NCBI RefSeq assembly: GCF_003544895.1
Contig: NZ_CP032125.1
Span: 572,001 to 636,000, forward strand
From: Profundibacter amoris
Lineage (GTDB): Bacteria > Pseudomonadota > Alphaproteobacteria > Rhodobacterales > Rhodobacteraceae
Direction of reading: 5' to 3'
Length of the DNA stretch: 64,000 nucleotides
In this document: positions 1-8,787 of the stretch, piece by piece
Numbering within the stretch: position 1 is the first letter of the stretch
How the letters are laid out: each line of letters begins with the position of its first letter
Position numbers and translations under genes: made by a program
Notes under the pieces: generated by a model
The model's database searches: none
What the model was told of the DNA's origin: nothing
What the model saw: only the letters and a program-made list of their open reading frames with translations

Positions 1-333
1 GGGCAGGTCGGGATAATACCGGCGTTCGACCGCTTTGGCGATGTCCTCCAGAAACAGACCGGTAAAGGCCGAGGCCACGGGGATCATCAGGAAAAACGAC
101 AGGATCAGCATGAACCCGACCGATCCCCAGCTTAACAAATCCTTCAGCCATGTGACCTCGCCGACAAAGGGGATGGTCAGGGTGTCAGGGGCAAGATTGT
201 CGATCAGCCACAGGAAACCGGCGTAGAATCCGAACAACAAGGCAATGGTCATGGCCAGCCCGAACAGCAACACCCGCAGGAAACGCGGGTCGGTCAACTG
301 GCTGACGGCTTTGGCAAAATCGCTGAAAATCAT
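1..333 (-). CDS. EI24/CysZ-like integral membrane protein (3' part cut by window edge)
   Basis: The reverse strand reads from an ATG at 333 with no stop before the window edge, giving 111 residues of the N-terminal part. It begins MIFSDFAKAVSQLTDPRFLR and has a hydrophobic segment (about residues 20-45) and another around 70-95. This layout and the opening resemble the EI24 (CysZ-like) membrane family, some members of which import sulfate; the substrate here is unknown. Its ATG overlaps the stop of the upstream nitroreductase by 4 bp (ATGA), so the two are probably co-transcribed. The family call is from the look of the sequence only. Confidence 0.6.
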   Translation of the reverse strand, partial: MIFSDFAKAVSQLTDPRFLRVLLFGLAMTIALLFGFYAGFLWLIDNLAPDTLTIPFVGEVTWLKDLLSWGSVGFMLILSFFLMIPVASAFTGLFLEDIAKAVERRYYPDLP

Positions 334-911
334 TCCTCGATCCAGTCTGTGATGGCACTCATATCAGGGCGCGGCCGGTCGGGCGGGGTGCAGGTTTCAC
401 TGCCGATATGGATAAAACCGGCCACGGTTTCGCTGCCGGACAGGTCCAATCCCCGCGTCAGGAATTCGCGATCATGGGCGGGCCAGCCGGACAACCAGTT
501 CGCCCCCCAGCCGGACGCTAAAGCCGCGTTCAGCAGTGACAGACAGGCCGCACCGGCGGAATAGCATTGCTCGACCGGCGGGATTTTATCCGAAGGCTTG
601 GGCGCGGCAATCACAGCCACGATCAGCGGCGCATTGGCGAAACTGTCGGCGGTCTTGGAAATCCTGTCGGGATCGAACCCCAAAGCCGCCCCACGGGTCC
701 GGGCAAGGGCGGCAAGGCGTTGCAGCGCCTGTCCTTGCAAAACGACAAACCGCCACGGCTCCAGCTTGCCATGATCCGGCACACGGGCGGCGGCGGTTAA
801 CAATGGTTCCAGCGCCACGCGATCCGGTGCAGGTGTGGTCAGGGTTCTGTAGGGGCGGGATCTGCGGGTCAGGAGGAACTCCATCACGGCAGCATTGTCG
901 GCAAGGCTCAT
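330..911 (-). CDS. Nitroreductase family protein, YdjA-like (FMN oxidoreductase)
   Basis: A 193-residue protein starting MSLADNAAVMEFL. A longer reading frame opens at 968, but the nitroreductase fold starts at the internal Met, so 911 was chosen. The stretch with RSRPYRTL and VPDHGKLEPWRF is typical of small YdjA-type nitroreductases, where it lines the FMN site. These cytoplasmic flavoproteins use NAD(P)H to reduce nitro compounds or quinones; the natural substrate is usually unknown. The gene overlaps the following EI24-like gene by 4 bp, suggesting one transcript. The family is confident, the substrate is not. Confidence 0.85.
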   Translation of the reverse strand: MSLADNAAVMEFLLTRRSRPYRTLTTPAPDRVALEPLLTAAARVPDHGKLEPWRFVVLQGQALQRLAALARTRGAALGFDPDRISKTADSFANAPLIVAVIAAPKPSDKIPPVEQCYSAGAACLSLLNAALASGWGANWLSGWPAHDREFLTRGLDLSGSETVAGFIHIGSETCTPPDRPRPDMSAITDWIEE

Positions 912-1040
912 TATAGCGGTTTCTCCTGTTGGCCCGATATATGTCGGTGATTTCACGCGGCGGTTCAAGGGGCGGGCAAAAATGGCCCCTTGTTTCTTTT
1001 TCGCCCAAATATCCCCGCCGGAGGCACCGCGCCGTCAGGC

Positions 1041-1070
1041 GCAAAACAAAAGAGTGCCCCGCAGGGGCTC
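1041..1070 (-). terminator. Rho-independent terminator after rluE
   Basis: Read on the minus strand, GAGCCCC-TGC-GGGGCACTC forms a short GC hairpin followed by a T-rich run. It sits 8 bases past the rluE stop. Confidence 0.65.
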
Positions 1071-1077
1071 CATTCAT

Positions 1078-1629
1078 TCAAACCTGCCGCCATTCCCCGC
1101 TATCCAGCCCGTCAATCGTCCACGATCCGATCCGGTAACGGATTAGCCGCAATGTCGGATGCCCCACCGCCGCCGTCATCCGCCGCACCTGCCGGTTGCG
1201 CCCTTCGGTGATGGTGATCATTAGCCAGCTATCTGGCACGGTTTTGCGAAACCGCACCGGCGGATCACGCGGCCACAGGGCCTTGGGTTCCTCCATCCGC
1301 TTCACCTTGGCAGGCCGCGTTTTACCGTCTTTCAGCACCACGCCATCCCGTAAGGATTGCAGCGCCGCGTCCTCCGGCACCCCTTCGACCTGCACCCAAT
1401 AGGTTTTCGCCATCTTGTGCCTCGGATTGCTGATCTTGGCTTGCAGCCGCCCGTCATCGGTCAGAACCAGCAACCCTTCGCTGTCCTTGTCCAGCCGGCC
1501 GGCGGCATAGACACCTTTCACGTCGATAAACTCGGACAGGGTTTTGCGCGAACTGCCCACTGACCCCGCATCCGTAAACTGCGACAGCACGTTGAACGGC
1601 TTGTTGAACAGGATTACCTTGGCGTTCAA
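1078..1629 (-). CDS. rluE: 23S rRNA pseudouridine synthase, RluE type
   Basis: A 183-residue RsuA/RluB/E/F-type pseudouridine synthase without an S4 domain, as expected for RluE. The catalytic motif [14 protein letters not shown] carries the active-site Asp. Downstream stretches [10 protein letters not shown] and [12 protein letters not shown] are the usual family blocks. RluE converts one uridine of 23S rRNA (U2457 in E. coli) to pseudouridine. The start overlaps the stop of the upstream deacetylase gene by 4 bp, so they form an operon closed by the hairpin at 1041-1070. Confidence 0.88.
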   Translation of the reverse strand: MNAKVILFNKPFNVLSQFTDAGSVGSSRKTLSEFIDVKGVYAAGRLDKDSEGLLVLTDDGRLQAKISNPRHKMAKTYWVQVEGVPEDAALQSLRDGVVLKDGKTRPAKVKRMEEPKALWPRDPPVRFRKTVPDSWLMITITEGRNRQVRRMTAAVGHPTLRLIRYRIGSWTIDGLDSGEWRQV

Positions 1630-2729
1630 AAGAACTGCCCTTCCAGATCACCGATCACCTTGGAAAATACCGCCTGCATATCGGCGTTGGGCTGGCGGAT
1701 CACATAGGCTTCGGCCAGCGGATCAGGCGCAGTGATATTGCTGCCCGACATCTGTTCCAGCACCGCATGACCACAGAAGGGCACATAGGATTCCGAATAG
1801 CCCCCCTCGTGCACCAGAACCAGCCTGCCGCCACACAGTTCATCCGCCGCCGCCATCATCTGCGCGGTCATCCGGCGGAAGGTATCGGCGGTGCACAGCA
1901 TCCTGCCCAACGGATCGTCGATCGCGGGATCATAGCCGAAGGCGATGATGATCACATCGGGGGAAAACGCGCGCAGGGCAGGGGTGACCAGCCGCTCCAT
2001 CGCCTCGAGATATGTCACATGGCCAGCGCCGGCGGGCAGGGGGATGTTCATGTTGAACCCTTCGCCTGCCCCTTCGCCGCGATCCGTGGCCGCACCGGTG
2101 TCCAGCGGATAGTTGCGATCCTGATGCACACTGATGGTCAGCACATCGGCGCGGTCATAGAAGATCGCCTCGGTGCCGTTGCCGTGGTGCACGTCCCAAT
2201 CCACCACCGCCACCCGTTTGCACAACCCGTCGGCCAAAGCGGATTCAATGGCGATGGCGATATTGGCCAGCAGGCAAAACCCGTTGGGGAAATCCGGCAG
2301 GCAGTGATGGCCGGGCGGGCGCGACAGGGAATAGGCGTTTTGCATTTCCCCTTTCAGCACCGCCTGCAAAGCCCCCTTGGCCAGCCCCGCAGACAGGGCG
2401 GCGATGTCATATCCATCCTGCGCAAAGGGCGCGCGCAGGCCGATTTCGCCGCCGCCGTTCTGTGACATTTCCCTGAACTTGCGCAGGTAATCTTCCGTAT
2501 GCACCCGCGCCAGATCTTTGTCTGTTGCAGCAGGGGCGGATCGGGCGTCCAGCTCGTGAATAATCCCTGTCACATCCAGCAGGTTTTTCAGCCGCCGTTT
2601 GCTTTCGGGGGTTTCAGGCAGGCCACCGGCCACCATCGGCTGCACCAGCCCGCCAGTGGGAAAACGCGCGGCATAATTGCCGCCTGTGTGCCAGAAACAT
2701 TTCTCGTCCCGAAAAAAACCTGTGGTCAT
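1626..2729 (-). CDS. Class II-like histone deacetylase family amidohydrolase
   Basis: A 367-residue arginase/deacetylase-fold hydrolase. Visible family motifs are [16 protein letters not shown] (His pair of the active site), [16 protein letters not shown] (Asp and His zinc ligands), [14 protein letters not shown] (third zinc Asp) and HEGGYSESY (catalytic Tyr region). Bacterial members remove acetyl groups from acetylpolyamines or other small amides and sometimes from proteins; the substrate cannot be read from sequence. It leads an operon with rluE. A second, divergent member of the family lies at 6787-7722. Confidence 0.88.
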   Translation of the reverse strand: MTTGFFRDEKCFWHTGGNYAARFPTGGLVQPMVAGGLPETPESKRRLKNLLDVTGIIHELDARSAPAATDKDLARVHTEDYLRKFREMSQNGGGEIGLRAPFAQDGYDIAALSAGLAKGALQAVLKGEMQNAYSLSRPPGHHCLPDFPNGFCLLANIAIAIESALADGLCKRVAVVDWDVHHGNGTEAIFYDRADVLTISVHQDRNYPLDTGAATDRGEGAGEGFNMNIPLPAGAGHVTYLEAMERLVTPALRAFSPDVIIIAFGYDPAIDDPLGRMLCTADTFRRMTAQMMAAADELCGGRLVLVHEGGYSESYVPFCGHAVLEQMSGSNITAPDPLAEAYVIRQPNADMQAVFSKVIGDLEGQFF

Positions 2730-2906
2730 CGGTTGTCCTTCCCCTGTGTATTTTCAGCGAAACTAGGACAATGGGGACAAGTGGGCCAGAGTAAATCGGA
2801 AAAATGGCGATCACCCGCGTTTGCCCGTTCACACAGGGAAGCCGCAAGGGACGGGGTGTTTCGGGGCAAAGGACAAGGGGAAACCCGAAGATCACCCCTT
2901 CAAGGA

Positions 2907-3530
2907 TCAGAAGCTTATGATGTAGCTGACTTTCAGCGTTGTGGCCTCATAATCGGGTTCATACTCGGTTATACCAATAGTGGGTTTCGTCAGGGAGGTA
3001 TCAAACCTGTCATAGATCACTTCCCCGCGGAGCATCCCGCGCCCAAGGGTTTTTTGCAGGCCCAGACCAAGGGTGAAGCCCGCATTCACACCCCTGTCTG
3101 TAGTCCCGACATTGGTAGCTCCATCCCCGACCATAATACCGACACCGCCGGAGCCAAACCATTCCAGCCCGTTATTCAGGCTTTGGCCATAAATGCCACG
3201 CAGGCGGATAACCGCATCGCGCGTGCAGTAATAGGGTCCGGCAGCACCACCTGCGGCACAAGTCGTGCCAGCGAATTCAAATTCACTTCCGAAAAACAGA
3301 TCGATATCCGCTTCCGGCCCGAAAAACGCATTGCCGTTTTCAAAACGGTAGCCAAATGTCAGGCCAAGTGCGGGGCTTGTGTCGGAACTTTCAGTGAAGA
3401 ACCCGCTAAAAGAAGTGGCCCGGCTAAAAGACAGCCCGCCACCATAATAATAGCCGGGATCGGCTATTGCCGCGGTTCCGGTAATGATGAATGTGGTTGC
3501 GAGTAAATGTGAACGCCAAGACATGGGCAT
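2907..3530 (-). CDS. Outer-membrane beta-barrel protein (paralogue of the protein at 25875-26513)
   Basis: A 207-residue secreted protein. The start at 3530 (MPMSWRSHLLATTFIITG) is preferred over the longer frame from 3584 because AAGGA lies 8 nt upstream and a signal peptide follows, cleaved near IADPGYYYGG. Alternating hydrophobic strands, the phrase FGYRFENGNAFFGPEADIDLFFG and a C-terminal Phe (KVSYIISF) point to an OmpA/Omp25-like 8-strand barrel. A Cys pair (C-AAGGAAGPYY-C) may form a disulfide. It closely resembles a second gene in this window, including the final 14 residues. Function unknown. Confidence 0.8.
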   Translation of the reverse strand: MPMSWRSHLLATTFIITGTAAIADPGYYYGGGLSFSRATSFSGFFTESSDTSPALGLTFGYRFENGNAFFGPEADIDLFFGSEFEFAGTTCAAGGAAGPYYCTRDAVIRLRGIYGQSLNNGLEWFGSGGVGIMVGDGATNVGTTDRGVNAGFTLGLGLQKTLGRGMLRGEVIYDRFDTSLTKPTIGITEYEPDYEATTLKVSYIISF

Positions 3531-3738
3531 GTTTGTTATCCTTTCAAATGCGATTGCGGTGTAAAATAGTAACTCGAAAACCAATAAAATCGCGGATAGT
3601 CTACCTGCCGGCAGGCAGCAATCAAAGCAATAGGTTATTCATGTTCCCAGATGTGATCTATTCGCAACGTGATGCCGATTTCCGGCAATGGCAGTCATGT
3701 TTGTGGGCACAAGAATTGCGTGACGACGCCCTGATAAT

Positions 3739-5667
3739 TCAGGCACGACGGCTGGACAGATCGGCAATGCCCAGAACATCCAGCACCTTTGCCTCGATAT
3801 CCGGCGCGTTCATCGCGGCGGCGGCATACATCGCGGCGGGGCTGGCGTGGTCGATGAAAGTATCGGGGAACACCATGCTGCGGAATTTCAGACCCACATC
3901 AAACACGCCTTCATCGGCCAGAAGTTGGGCCACATGGCTGCCGAAACCACCGATGGCACCTTCCTCGATGGTGATCAGGGCCTCGTGACCGGCGGCCAGT
4001 TGCAGGATCATTTCACGGTCCAGCGGCTTGGCGAAACGGGCGTCGGCAATGGTCGGGGTAATCCCCTTGGCGGCCAGCGATTCAGCGGCCTTCTGCACCT
4101 CGGACAACCGGGTGCCGAAGGACAGGATCGCAACGCGAGTCCCTTCGGAAATAATCCGCCCCTTGCCGATTTCCAGCGGCACGCCGCGTTCGGGCAGTTC
4201 CACCCCCACCCCTTCGCCACGCGGGAAACGGAAGGCGCTGGGGTGATCGTCAATCGCGGCGGCGGTGGCGACCATATGCACCAGCTCGGCCTCGTCCGCG
4301 GCGGCCATCACTACGAAACCGGGCAGGTTGGCCAGAAAGGCAATGTCGTAAATACCCGCATGGGTCGGGCCATCGGCGCCCACAAGTCCGGCGCGGTCAA
4401 TGGCAAAGCGCACGGGCAGGCGTTGCACCGCCACGTCATGTACCACCTGGTCATAGCCCCGTTGCAGGAAGGTCGAATACATCGTGCAAAACGGTTTCAT
4501 TCCGCCTGCGGCCAAGGCCGCTGAAAAGGTCACCCCGTGCTGTTCGGCAATCCCTACATCAAAGCAGCGACTGGGATAGCGTTCGGCAAACAGGTTCAGC
4601 CCCGTGCCGTCGGGCATCGCGGCGGTCACAGCGCAAATCTTGTCATCTTCGGCGGCCTGCTGCAACAAAGCGTCGGCAAACACGCGGGTATAGCTGGGGG
4701 CGTTGCCGGGGGCTTTTTTCTGCTCGCCGGTGACCACGTTGAACTGGGCGGTTGCGTGGCCCTTGTCACGCGCGGTTTCGGCGGGGGCATAGCCCTTGCC
4801 CTTTTTGGTCAGCACATGGATCAGCATCGGCCCTGTGGCGCGGTCCTTGACGGTGCGCAGCAGCGGCAGCAACTGGTCCAGATCATGCCCGTCGATCGGG
4901 CCGACATAGGAAAAGCCCAGCTCCTCGAACAGGGTGCCGCCGACGGTCATGGATTTCAGCATTTCCTTGGCGCGCTTGGCCCCTTCCTTAAAGGGTGGGG
5001 GCAACAGGCTGACCGCGCCCTTGGCGGCAGATTTCAATTCCTGAAACGGCTCGCCTGCATAAAGGCGCGAAAGGTAAGCCGACATCGCGCCAACCGGCGG
5101 GGCGATGGACATTTCGTTATCGTTCAGGATCACGAACATGCGTTTCTTCAGATGACCCGCGTTGTTCATCGCCTCATAGGCCATGCCGGCAGACATTGCC
5201 CCGTCGCCAATTACCGCTATTGCATCGCCAATGCCGTGTTCCGGCGCGCCGCCCAGATCCCGCGCCACGGCAAAGCCAAGGGCGGCGGAAATCGAGGTCG
5301 AACTGTGGCCCGCGCCAAACGGGTCATAAGGGGATTCCGCGCGTTTGGTGAAACCCGACAGCCCGCTTTCCTGTCGCAGGGTGCGGATGCGGTCACGCCG
5401 CCCTGTCAGCACCTTGTGCGGGTAACACTGGTGGCCCACGTCCCAGATCAGCCGGTCACGCGGGGTGTCGAACACCGCATGCAGCGCCACGGTCAGTTCC
5501 ACCACGCCCAGCCCAGCCCCCAGATGGCCGCCGGTGACAGACACGGCAGAAATCACTTCGGCCCGCAATTCGTCGGCCAGTTGCGCCAGCTCGCGGTCGG
5601 ACAGGGTTTTCAGGTCTGCGGGAACCGTAACACGGTCAAGCATCGGGGTATCGGGGCGGTCGCTCAT
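3739..5667 (-). CDS. dxs: 1-deoxy-D-xylulose-5-phosphate synthase
   Basis: A 642-residue DXS, first enzyme of the MEP isoprenoid pathway; it condenses pyruvate and glyceraldehyde 3-phosphate with thiamine diphosphate. The start [16 protein letters not shown] at 5667 was chosen because the usual family N-terminus begins there; the frame stays open to 5937 but that part overlaps ispA. Motifs include [28 protein letters not shown] and the thiamine-binding [34 protein letters not shown] carries the catalytic Glu. It is the last gene of a deacetylase-xseB-ispA-dxs operon, 10 nt after ispA, and supplies precursor for the neighbouring prenyl synthase. Confidence 0.97.
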   Translation of the reverse strand: MSDRPDTPMLDRVTVPADLKTLSDRELAQLADELRAEVISAVSVTGGHLGAGLGVVELTVALHAVFDTPRDRLIWDVGHQCYPHKVLTGRRDRIRTLRQESGLSGFTKRAESPYDPFGAGHSSTSISAALGFAVARDLGGAPEHGIGDAIAVIGDGAMSAGMAYEAMNNAGHLKKRMFVILNDNEMSIAPPVGAMSAYLSRLYAGEPFQELKSAAKGAVSLLPPPFKEGAKRAKEMLKSMTVGGTLFEELGFSYVGPIDGHDLDQLLPLLRTVKDRATGPMLIHVLTKKGKGYAPAETARDKGHATAQFNVVTGEQKKAPGNAPSYTRVFADALLQQAAEDDKICAVTAAMPDGTGLNLFAERYPSRCFDVGIAEQHGVTFSAALAAGGMKPFCTMYSTFLQRGYDQVVHDVAVQRLPVRFAIDRAGLVGADGPTHAGIYDIAFLANLPGFVVMAAADEAELVHMVATAAAIDDHPSAFRFPRGEGVGVELPERGVPLEIGKGRIISEGTRVAILSFGTRLSEVQKAAESLAAKGITPTIADARFAKPLDREMILQLAAGHEALITIEEGAIGGFGSHVAQLLADEGVFDVGLKFRSMVFPDTFIDHASPAAMYAAAAMNAPDIEAKVLDVLGIADLSSRRA

Positions 5668-5677
5668 CGGGTTATAC

Positions 5678-6547
5678 TCACTTATCCCGCGCAATGACGA
5701 ACCGCGCGGCCTGACGCAGAGTATCTGCCTTTGCGCCAAAAGGTGCAAGAGCCGCCTGCGCCTGATCCACCAGTTCCGCCGCGCGCGCCTTGGCCCCGTC
5801 CAGCCCCAGCAGGGAAACAAAGGTGGCCTTGCCCGCCTCCGCGTCCTTGCCCAGCCGTTTGCCGGCCTTGGCCGCGTCGCCCTCGACATCCAGAATATCG
5901 TCGGCGATCTGGAAGGCCAGACCCAGCGCGGTTGCATAGTCGCGCATCGGTTTCACATCCGCGCCCGCCATCATCGCGCCGGCCTCGGCGGACCAGCGGA
6001 TCAGTGCGCCGGTTTTGCCGTCTTGCAGGTGGGTGATTTCCGGCAAAGTCAGCGGATGGGGGGCGGTTTCGGCAGCAATGTCCAGCGCCTGTCCGAGCAC
6101 CATCCCCTGCGCACCCGAGGCTCGCGCCAGTGTCGCCACCAGTTCCAGCCGCACCAAGGGATCACCCGAGACCTCGGTGCGGGTCAGGGTTTCAAACGCC
6201 AGCGTTTGCAGCGCATCCCCCGCCAGAACCGCCGTGGCCTGATCCCATTTCACATGCACCGTGGGCTGGCCACGGCGCAGATCGTCGTCATCCATGCAGG
6301 GCAGATCGTCATGCACCAGCGAATAGGCGTGCAGCATTTCCACAGCCGCCGCCGGATACAGCGCCCGCGCCGCGTCCACCCCGTGCAGCCGCGCCGTTTC
6401 CAGCACCAGAAACCCCCGCAGCCGTTTGCCGCCGGAAGTGGCATAACGCATCGCCTGCACCACAGGCAGATCGCCCAGCGGTGCCATAAGCTGTTGCAGG
6501 CAGATGCCGATTTGCCCTGCCGCGTCGTTCAGTGATCTGGCAAACAT
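5678..6547 (-). CDS. ispA: Polyprenyl (farnesyl/geranylgeranyl) diphosphate synthase
   Basis: A 289-residue trans-prenyl transferase. The first Asp-rich motif is [15 protein letters not shown], with the bacterial-type DDxxxxD insertion, and the second is [13 protein letters not shown]; both bind magnesium-diphosphate. It condenses IPP with allylic diphosphates in the cytoplasm, giving the C15 (or C20) precursor for quinones, undecaprenol and carotenoids. The gene begins directly after the xseB stop (no gap) and is followed by dxs, a conserved isoprenoid operon. Product chain length cannot be settled by eye. Confidence 0.93.
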   Translation of the reverse strand: MFARSLNDAAGQIGICLQQLMAPLGDLPVVQAMRYATSGGKRLRGFLVLETARLHGVDAARALYPAAAVEMLHAYSLVHDDLPCMDDDDLRRGQPTVHVKWDQATAVLAGDALQTLAFETLTRTEVSGDPLVRLELVATLARASGAQGMVLGQALDIAAETAPHPLTLPEITHLQDGKTGALIRWSAEAGAMMAGADVKPMRDYATALGLAFQIADDILDVEGDAAKAGKRLGKDAEAGKATFVSLLGLDGAKARAAELVDQAQAALAPFGAKADTLRQAARFVIARDK

Positions 6548-6790
6548 TTACAGCCCTTCGACCGGCTTTGTCCCCGTTGGCTGCCCGTCTTCGCCCAGCG
6601 TGATCGCGGCAACCTTTTCTTCGGCTTCCTTCAGCTTGGCCTCGCAGCGTTTCTTCAACTCGGCCCCGCGTTCATACAGCTTGATCGATTCCTCAAGCGG
6701 CACGTCTCCGCGCTCAAGCTGGCCCACAACGGCCTCAAGTGCTGCCATTGCCTCTTCAAAGCTCATCTTGTCTACCGGTTTGTCGCTCAT
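6548..6790 (-). CDS. xseB: Exodeoxyribonuclease VII small subunit
   Basis: An 80-residue protein of normal XseB length. MSFEEAMAALEAVVGQLERGDVPLEESIKLYERG contains the conserved helical hairpin through which several small subunits bind the large XseA subunit. Exonuclease VII degrades single-stranded DNA. XseA is not in this window. The start overlaps the end of the upstream deacetylase by 4 bp, and ispA follows immediately. Confidence 0.95.
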   Translation of the reverse strand: MSDKPVDKMSFEEAMAALEAVVGQLERGDVPLEESIKLYERGAELKKRCEAKLKEAEEKVAAITLGEDGQPTGTKPVEGL

Positions 6791-7722
6791 CCGCCGCGCT
6801 CCATCAAAACCTTTACATGTGCAGCCACCGAGGCCGCCAATGCGTCCAGATCATATCCGCCTTCCAATGTCGAGACAATGCGCCCCTCGCAAACCTTGTC
6901 GGCCACATCGCAAATGCGGTTTGTCAGCCAGACAAAATCCTCGACCTCCCACATCAGACCGGCCAGCGGGTCAGCGCGGTGGGCGTCAAATCCGGCGGAT
7001 ACAAGGATCAGGTCGGGTTTGAAGGCCTCGATTGCCGGAAAGATTTCGCCGTCATAGGCGGCTTGCAGGGTGGCGGTGGTACAGCCCTCGGGCAGGGGGT
7101 AGTTCAATACATTGTCAAAGGCACCGGTTTCGGTGGCGGCACCGGTGCCGGGGTAAAGCGGCATCTGGTGGCTGGAGCAGAACAGGGCGCGGGATTCGTC
7201 CCACAGCAGGGACTGGGTGCCATTGCCGTGATGCACGTCGAAATCGACGATGGCCACCCGTCGGGCCCCGCAGTTTTCCAGCGCGTGTTTTGCGGCAATG
7301 GCGACATTGCCGAACAGGCAGAACCCCATCGGTTTTTCCTGTTCCGCGTGGTGGCCGGGCGGGCGGATGCCACAAAAGGCGTTATTCACCTCGCCATTCA
7401 TCACCATTTCCACCGCGCGGATATTCGCCCCTACACCCCGTAACGCCGCAGTCAGCGAGCCAGCAGACATATGTGTGTCGGGGTCCAGTGATACTGTGCC
7501 TTCGGTCGGGGCGGCATCGCGCACCCGTTTGATATGTGCCGCCGGATGGGCCAGCAGGATGTGGCTGTCCTCTGCCAGCGGGGCGTCCTCGCGCTGCAAA
7601 TTAACGAATTCCGGCGCGCTCAGGGCCTGTTGCACATGTTCCAGCCGTGCCACCTGCTCGGGATGACCGGGGGGCGTGATGTGTGACAGGCAATCGTTGT
7701 GAGTGATAAAAACTGTGCTCAT
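6787..7722 (-). CDS. Histone deacetylase family protein (acetoin utilisation/polyamine deacetylase type)
   Basis: A 311-residue zinc amidohydrolase with the motifs [50 protein letters not shown] and LEGGYDLDAL, which carry the His pair, the Asp/His/Asp zinc ligands and the catalytic Tyr. It deacetylates an unknown small molecule or protein in the cytoplasm. It is first in the operon with xseB, ispA and dxs. It is shorter than, and clearly different from, the family member at 1626-2729, so the two probably have different substrates. Confidence 0.9.
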   Translation of the reverse strand: MSTVFITHNDCLSHITPPGHPEQVARLEHVQQALSAPEFVNLQREDAPLAEDSHILLAHPAAHIKRVRDAAPTEGTVSLDPDTHMSAGSLTAALRGVGANIRAVEMVMNGEVNNAFCGIRPPGHHAEQEKPMGFCLFGNVAIAAKHALENCGARRVAIVDFDVHHGNGTQSLLWDESRALFCSSHQMPLYPGTGAATETGAFDNVLNYPLPEGCTTATLQAAYDGEIFPAIEAFKPDLILVSAGFDAHRADPLAGLMWEVEDFVWLTNRICDVADKVCEGRIVSTLEGGYDLDALAASVAAHVKVLMERGG

Positions 7723-7808
7723 GGGGGGACGCTACGATAATAACGCAGGGCAAACAAGTTATTGGGAAACCCGAGGCGTCGCGCGCGTTTTCTTTGAAAG
7801 AAAACGAT

Positions 7809-7832
7809 CCGAAATCTTTAAAATATTTCGGG
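7809..7832 (-). terminator. Likely terminator hairpin after the NarR-like gene
   Basis: CCGAAAT...ATTTCGG is an inverted repeat 4 nt beyond the stop of the Crp/Fnr gene. A second small palindrome, GTTTTCTTTGAAAGAAAAC, follows at 7787-7805. Confidence 0.5.
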
Positions 7833-7836
7833 GCTT

Positions 7837-8535
7837 CTAGCTTCTGGGATCGTCAATCAGCGGTGTTGGTTTGGCCAGCTTTTTTAGGTCATCCGGTTTC
7901 GTAATTTCGATATTCTGCCCGTCAATAATCAACCCGTAAGGCCGCAACGCTTTAATCGCGCGCGACAGGTTTTCCGGTGTCATCCCCAGAATAGATGCCA
8001 GGCGGCGCTTTTCGATCGGCAGTTCGAATTTGTCGCCGCCGCCCATCTTTTTTTGCAACTTGAGGAGGTAATTTGCCAGACGTTCAATCGAGGTGCGCAG
8101 CTTTAGCCCCTTCACACCTTTGATCACACCGCGATAGCAATAGGCCAGTTCCTGCACGATCGCGCGGGCGAAATCATGGTCTTTCTGGAATACGGCACGC
8201 ACGTCTTCGGCGGGCACCATGATAATGCGGGATCGTTCCAGCGTGCGGGCCGACATCAGGTTCGGCGCGTCACGAATGGCAGCCGCCAGAATAAACGTCG
8301 CCCCTTCGCGCAGGATCGTCATCGCGGTTTCGCGTTCATTCCAGTTGGCAAACAGTTCGACCGAGCCATCCACAACGATATGCAAAAAGTCGCAAGGATC
8401 TCCTTCGACGATCAATTCCATATTGGGTGGAAAGTTCTGAACATATGCTCCGCGCACCAGTTCGGCAAAGCTTTCGTCCGACATTTCGCGGAAAAGCTCA
8501 AGCGTTCGAATCGCGGGAATATCACTGTCGCGCAT
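7837..8535 (-). CDS. narR: Crp/Fnr-family transcriptional regulator, NarR-like
   Basis: About 232 residues from the ATG at 8535 (MRDSDIPAIRTLELFREMSD); the frame is open to 8592 but the family N-terminus fits the shorter form. It has a cyclic-nucleotide-binding-like barrel (IVEGDPCDFLHIVVDGSVELF), a long dimer helix and a C-terminal winged helix (LASILGMTPENLSRAIKAL). It lacks the N-terminal Cys cluster of oxygen-sensing FNR. In Paracoccus, NarR is a Cys-free FNR homologue located divergently from narK-narGHJI that activates nar genes in response to nitrate/nitrite; the same position here supports that role. An FNR-type box lies 21 bp ahead of the chosen start. Confidence 0.75.
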   Translation of the reverse strand: MRDSDIPAIRTLELFREMSDESFAELVRGAYVQNFPPNMELIVEGDPCDFLHIVVDGSVELFANWNERETAMTILREGATFILAAAIRDAPNLMSARTLERSRIIMVPAEDVRAVFQKDHDFARAIVQELAYCYRGVIKGVKGLKLRTSIERLANYLLKLQKKMGGGDKFELPIEKRRLASILGMTPENLSRAIKALRPYGLIIDGQNIEITKPDDLKKLAKPTPLIDDPRS

Positions 8536-8556
8536 AGGATGCTCACTGATTGGCGT

Positions 8557-8570
8557 TTGACATATATCAA
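8557..8570. promoter_or_regulatory. FNR/NarR-type box in front of narR
   Basis: TTGACATATATCAA matches TTGAT-N4-ATCAA with one base changed. Its centre lies about 28 bp before the chosen narR ATG, which suits autoregulation (possibly repression). Confidence 0.6.
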
Positions 8571-8693
8571 TCGAATGGGCGCTGATTGTCAAGGCGGCAA
8601 TGGAAGCATGTGGTTGCCGCGCGCAATAATTAACCTTCCGTCACATGACATATGTCTCTAACCTATTTATTTTAAAAGAAAATATGACGCCAC

Positions 8694-8707
8694 TTGATGT
8701 GGATCAA
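8694..8707. promoter_or_regulatory. Perfect FNR/NarR box upstream of narK1
   Basis: TTGATGTGGATCAA is an exact TTGAT-N4-ATCAA palindrome. It is 81 bp before the narK1 ATG, a distance that allows a class II activated promoter with a leader of some tens of bases. No comparable box was seen ahead of narK2 or narG, so this promoter may drive the whole nar block. Confidence 0.85.
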
Positions 8708-8787
8708 GTTATTGACTCTGGAAACAATGTCCTGTGGTTACATAGCGCAAAGCGCATAGCTGCGCATAATAACGTGGAGGGCACATA

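Noticed and set aside
4537-5697. A 386-codon plus-strand frame opposite dxs
   Set aside because: Composition is typical of antisense frames, with no start signal. The opposite strand is clearly dxs.
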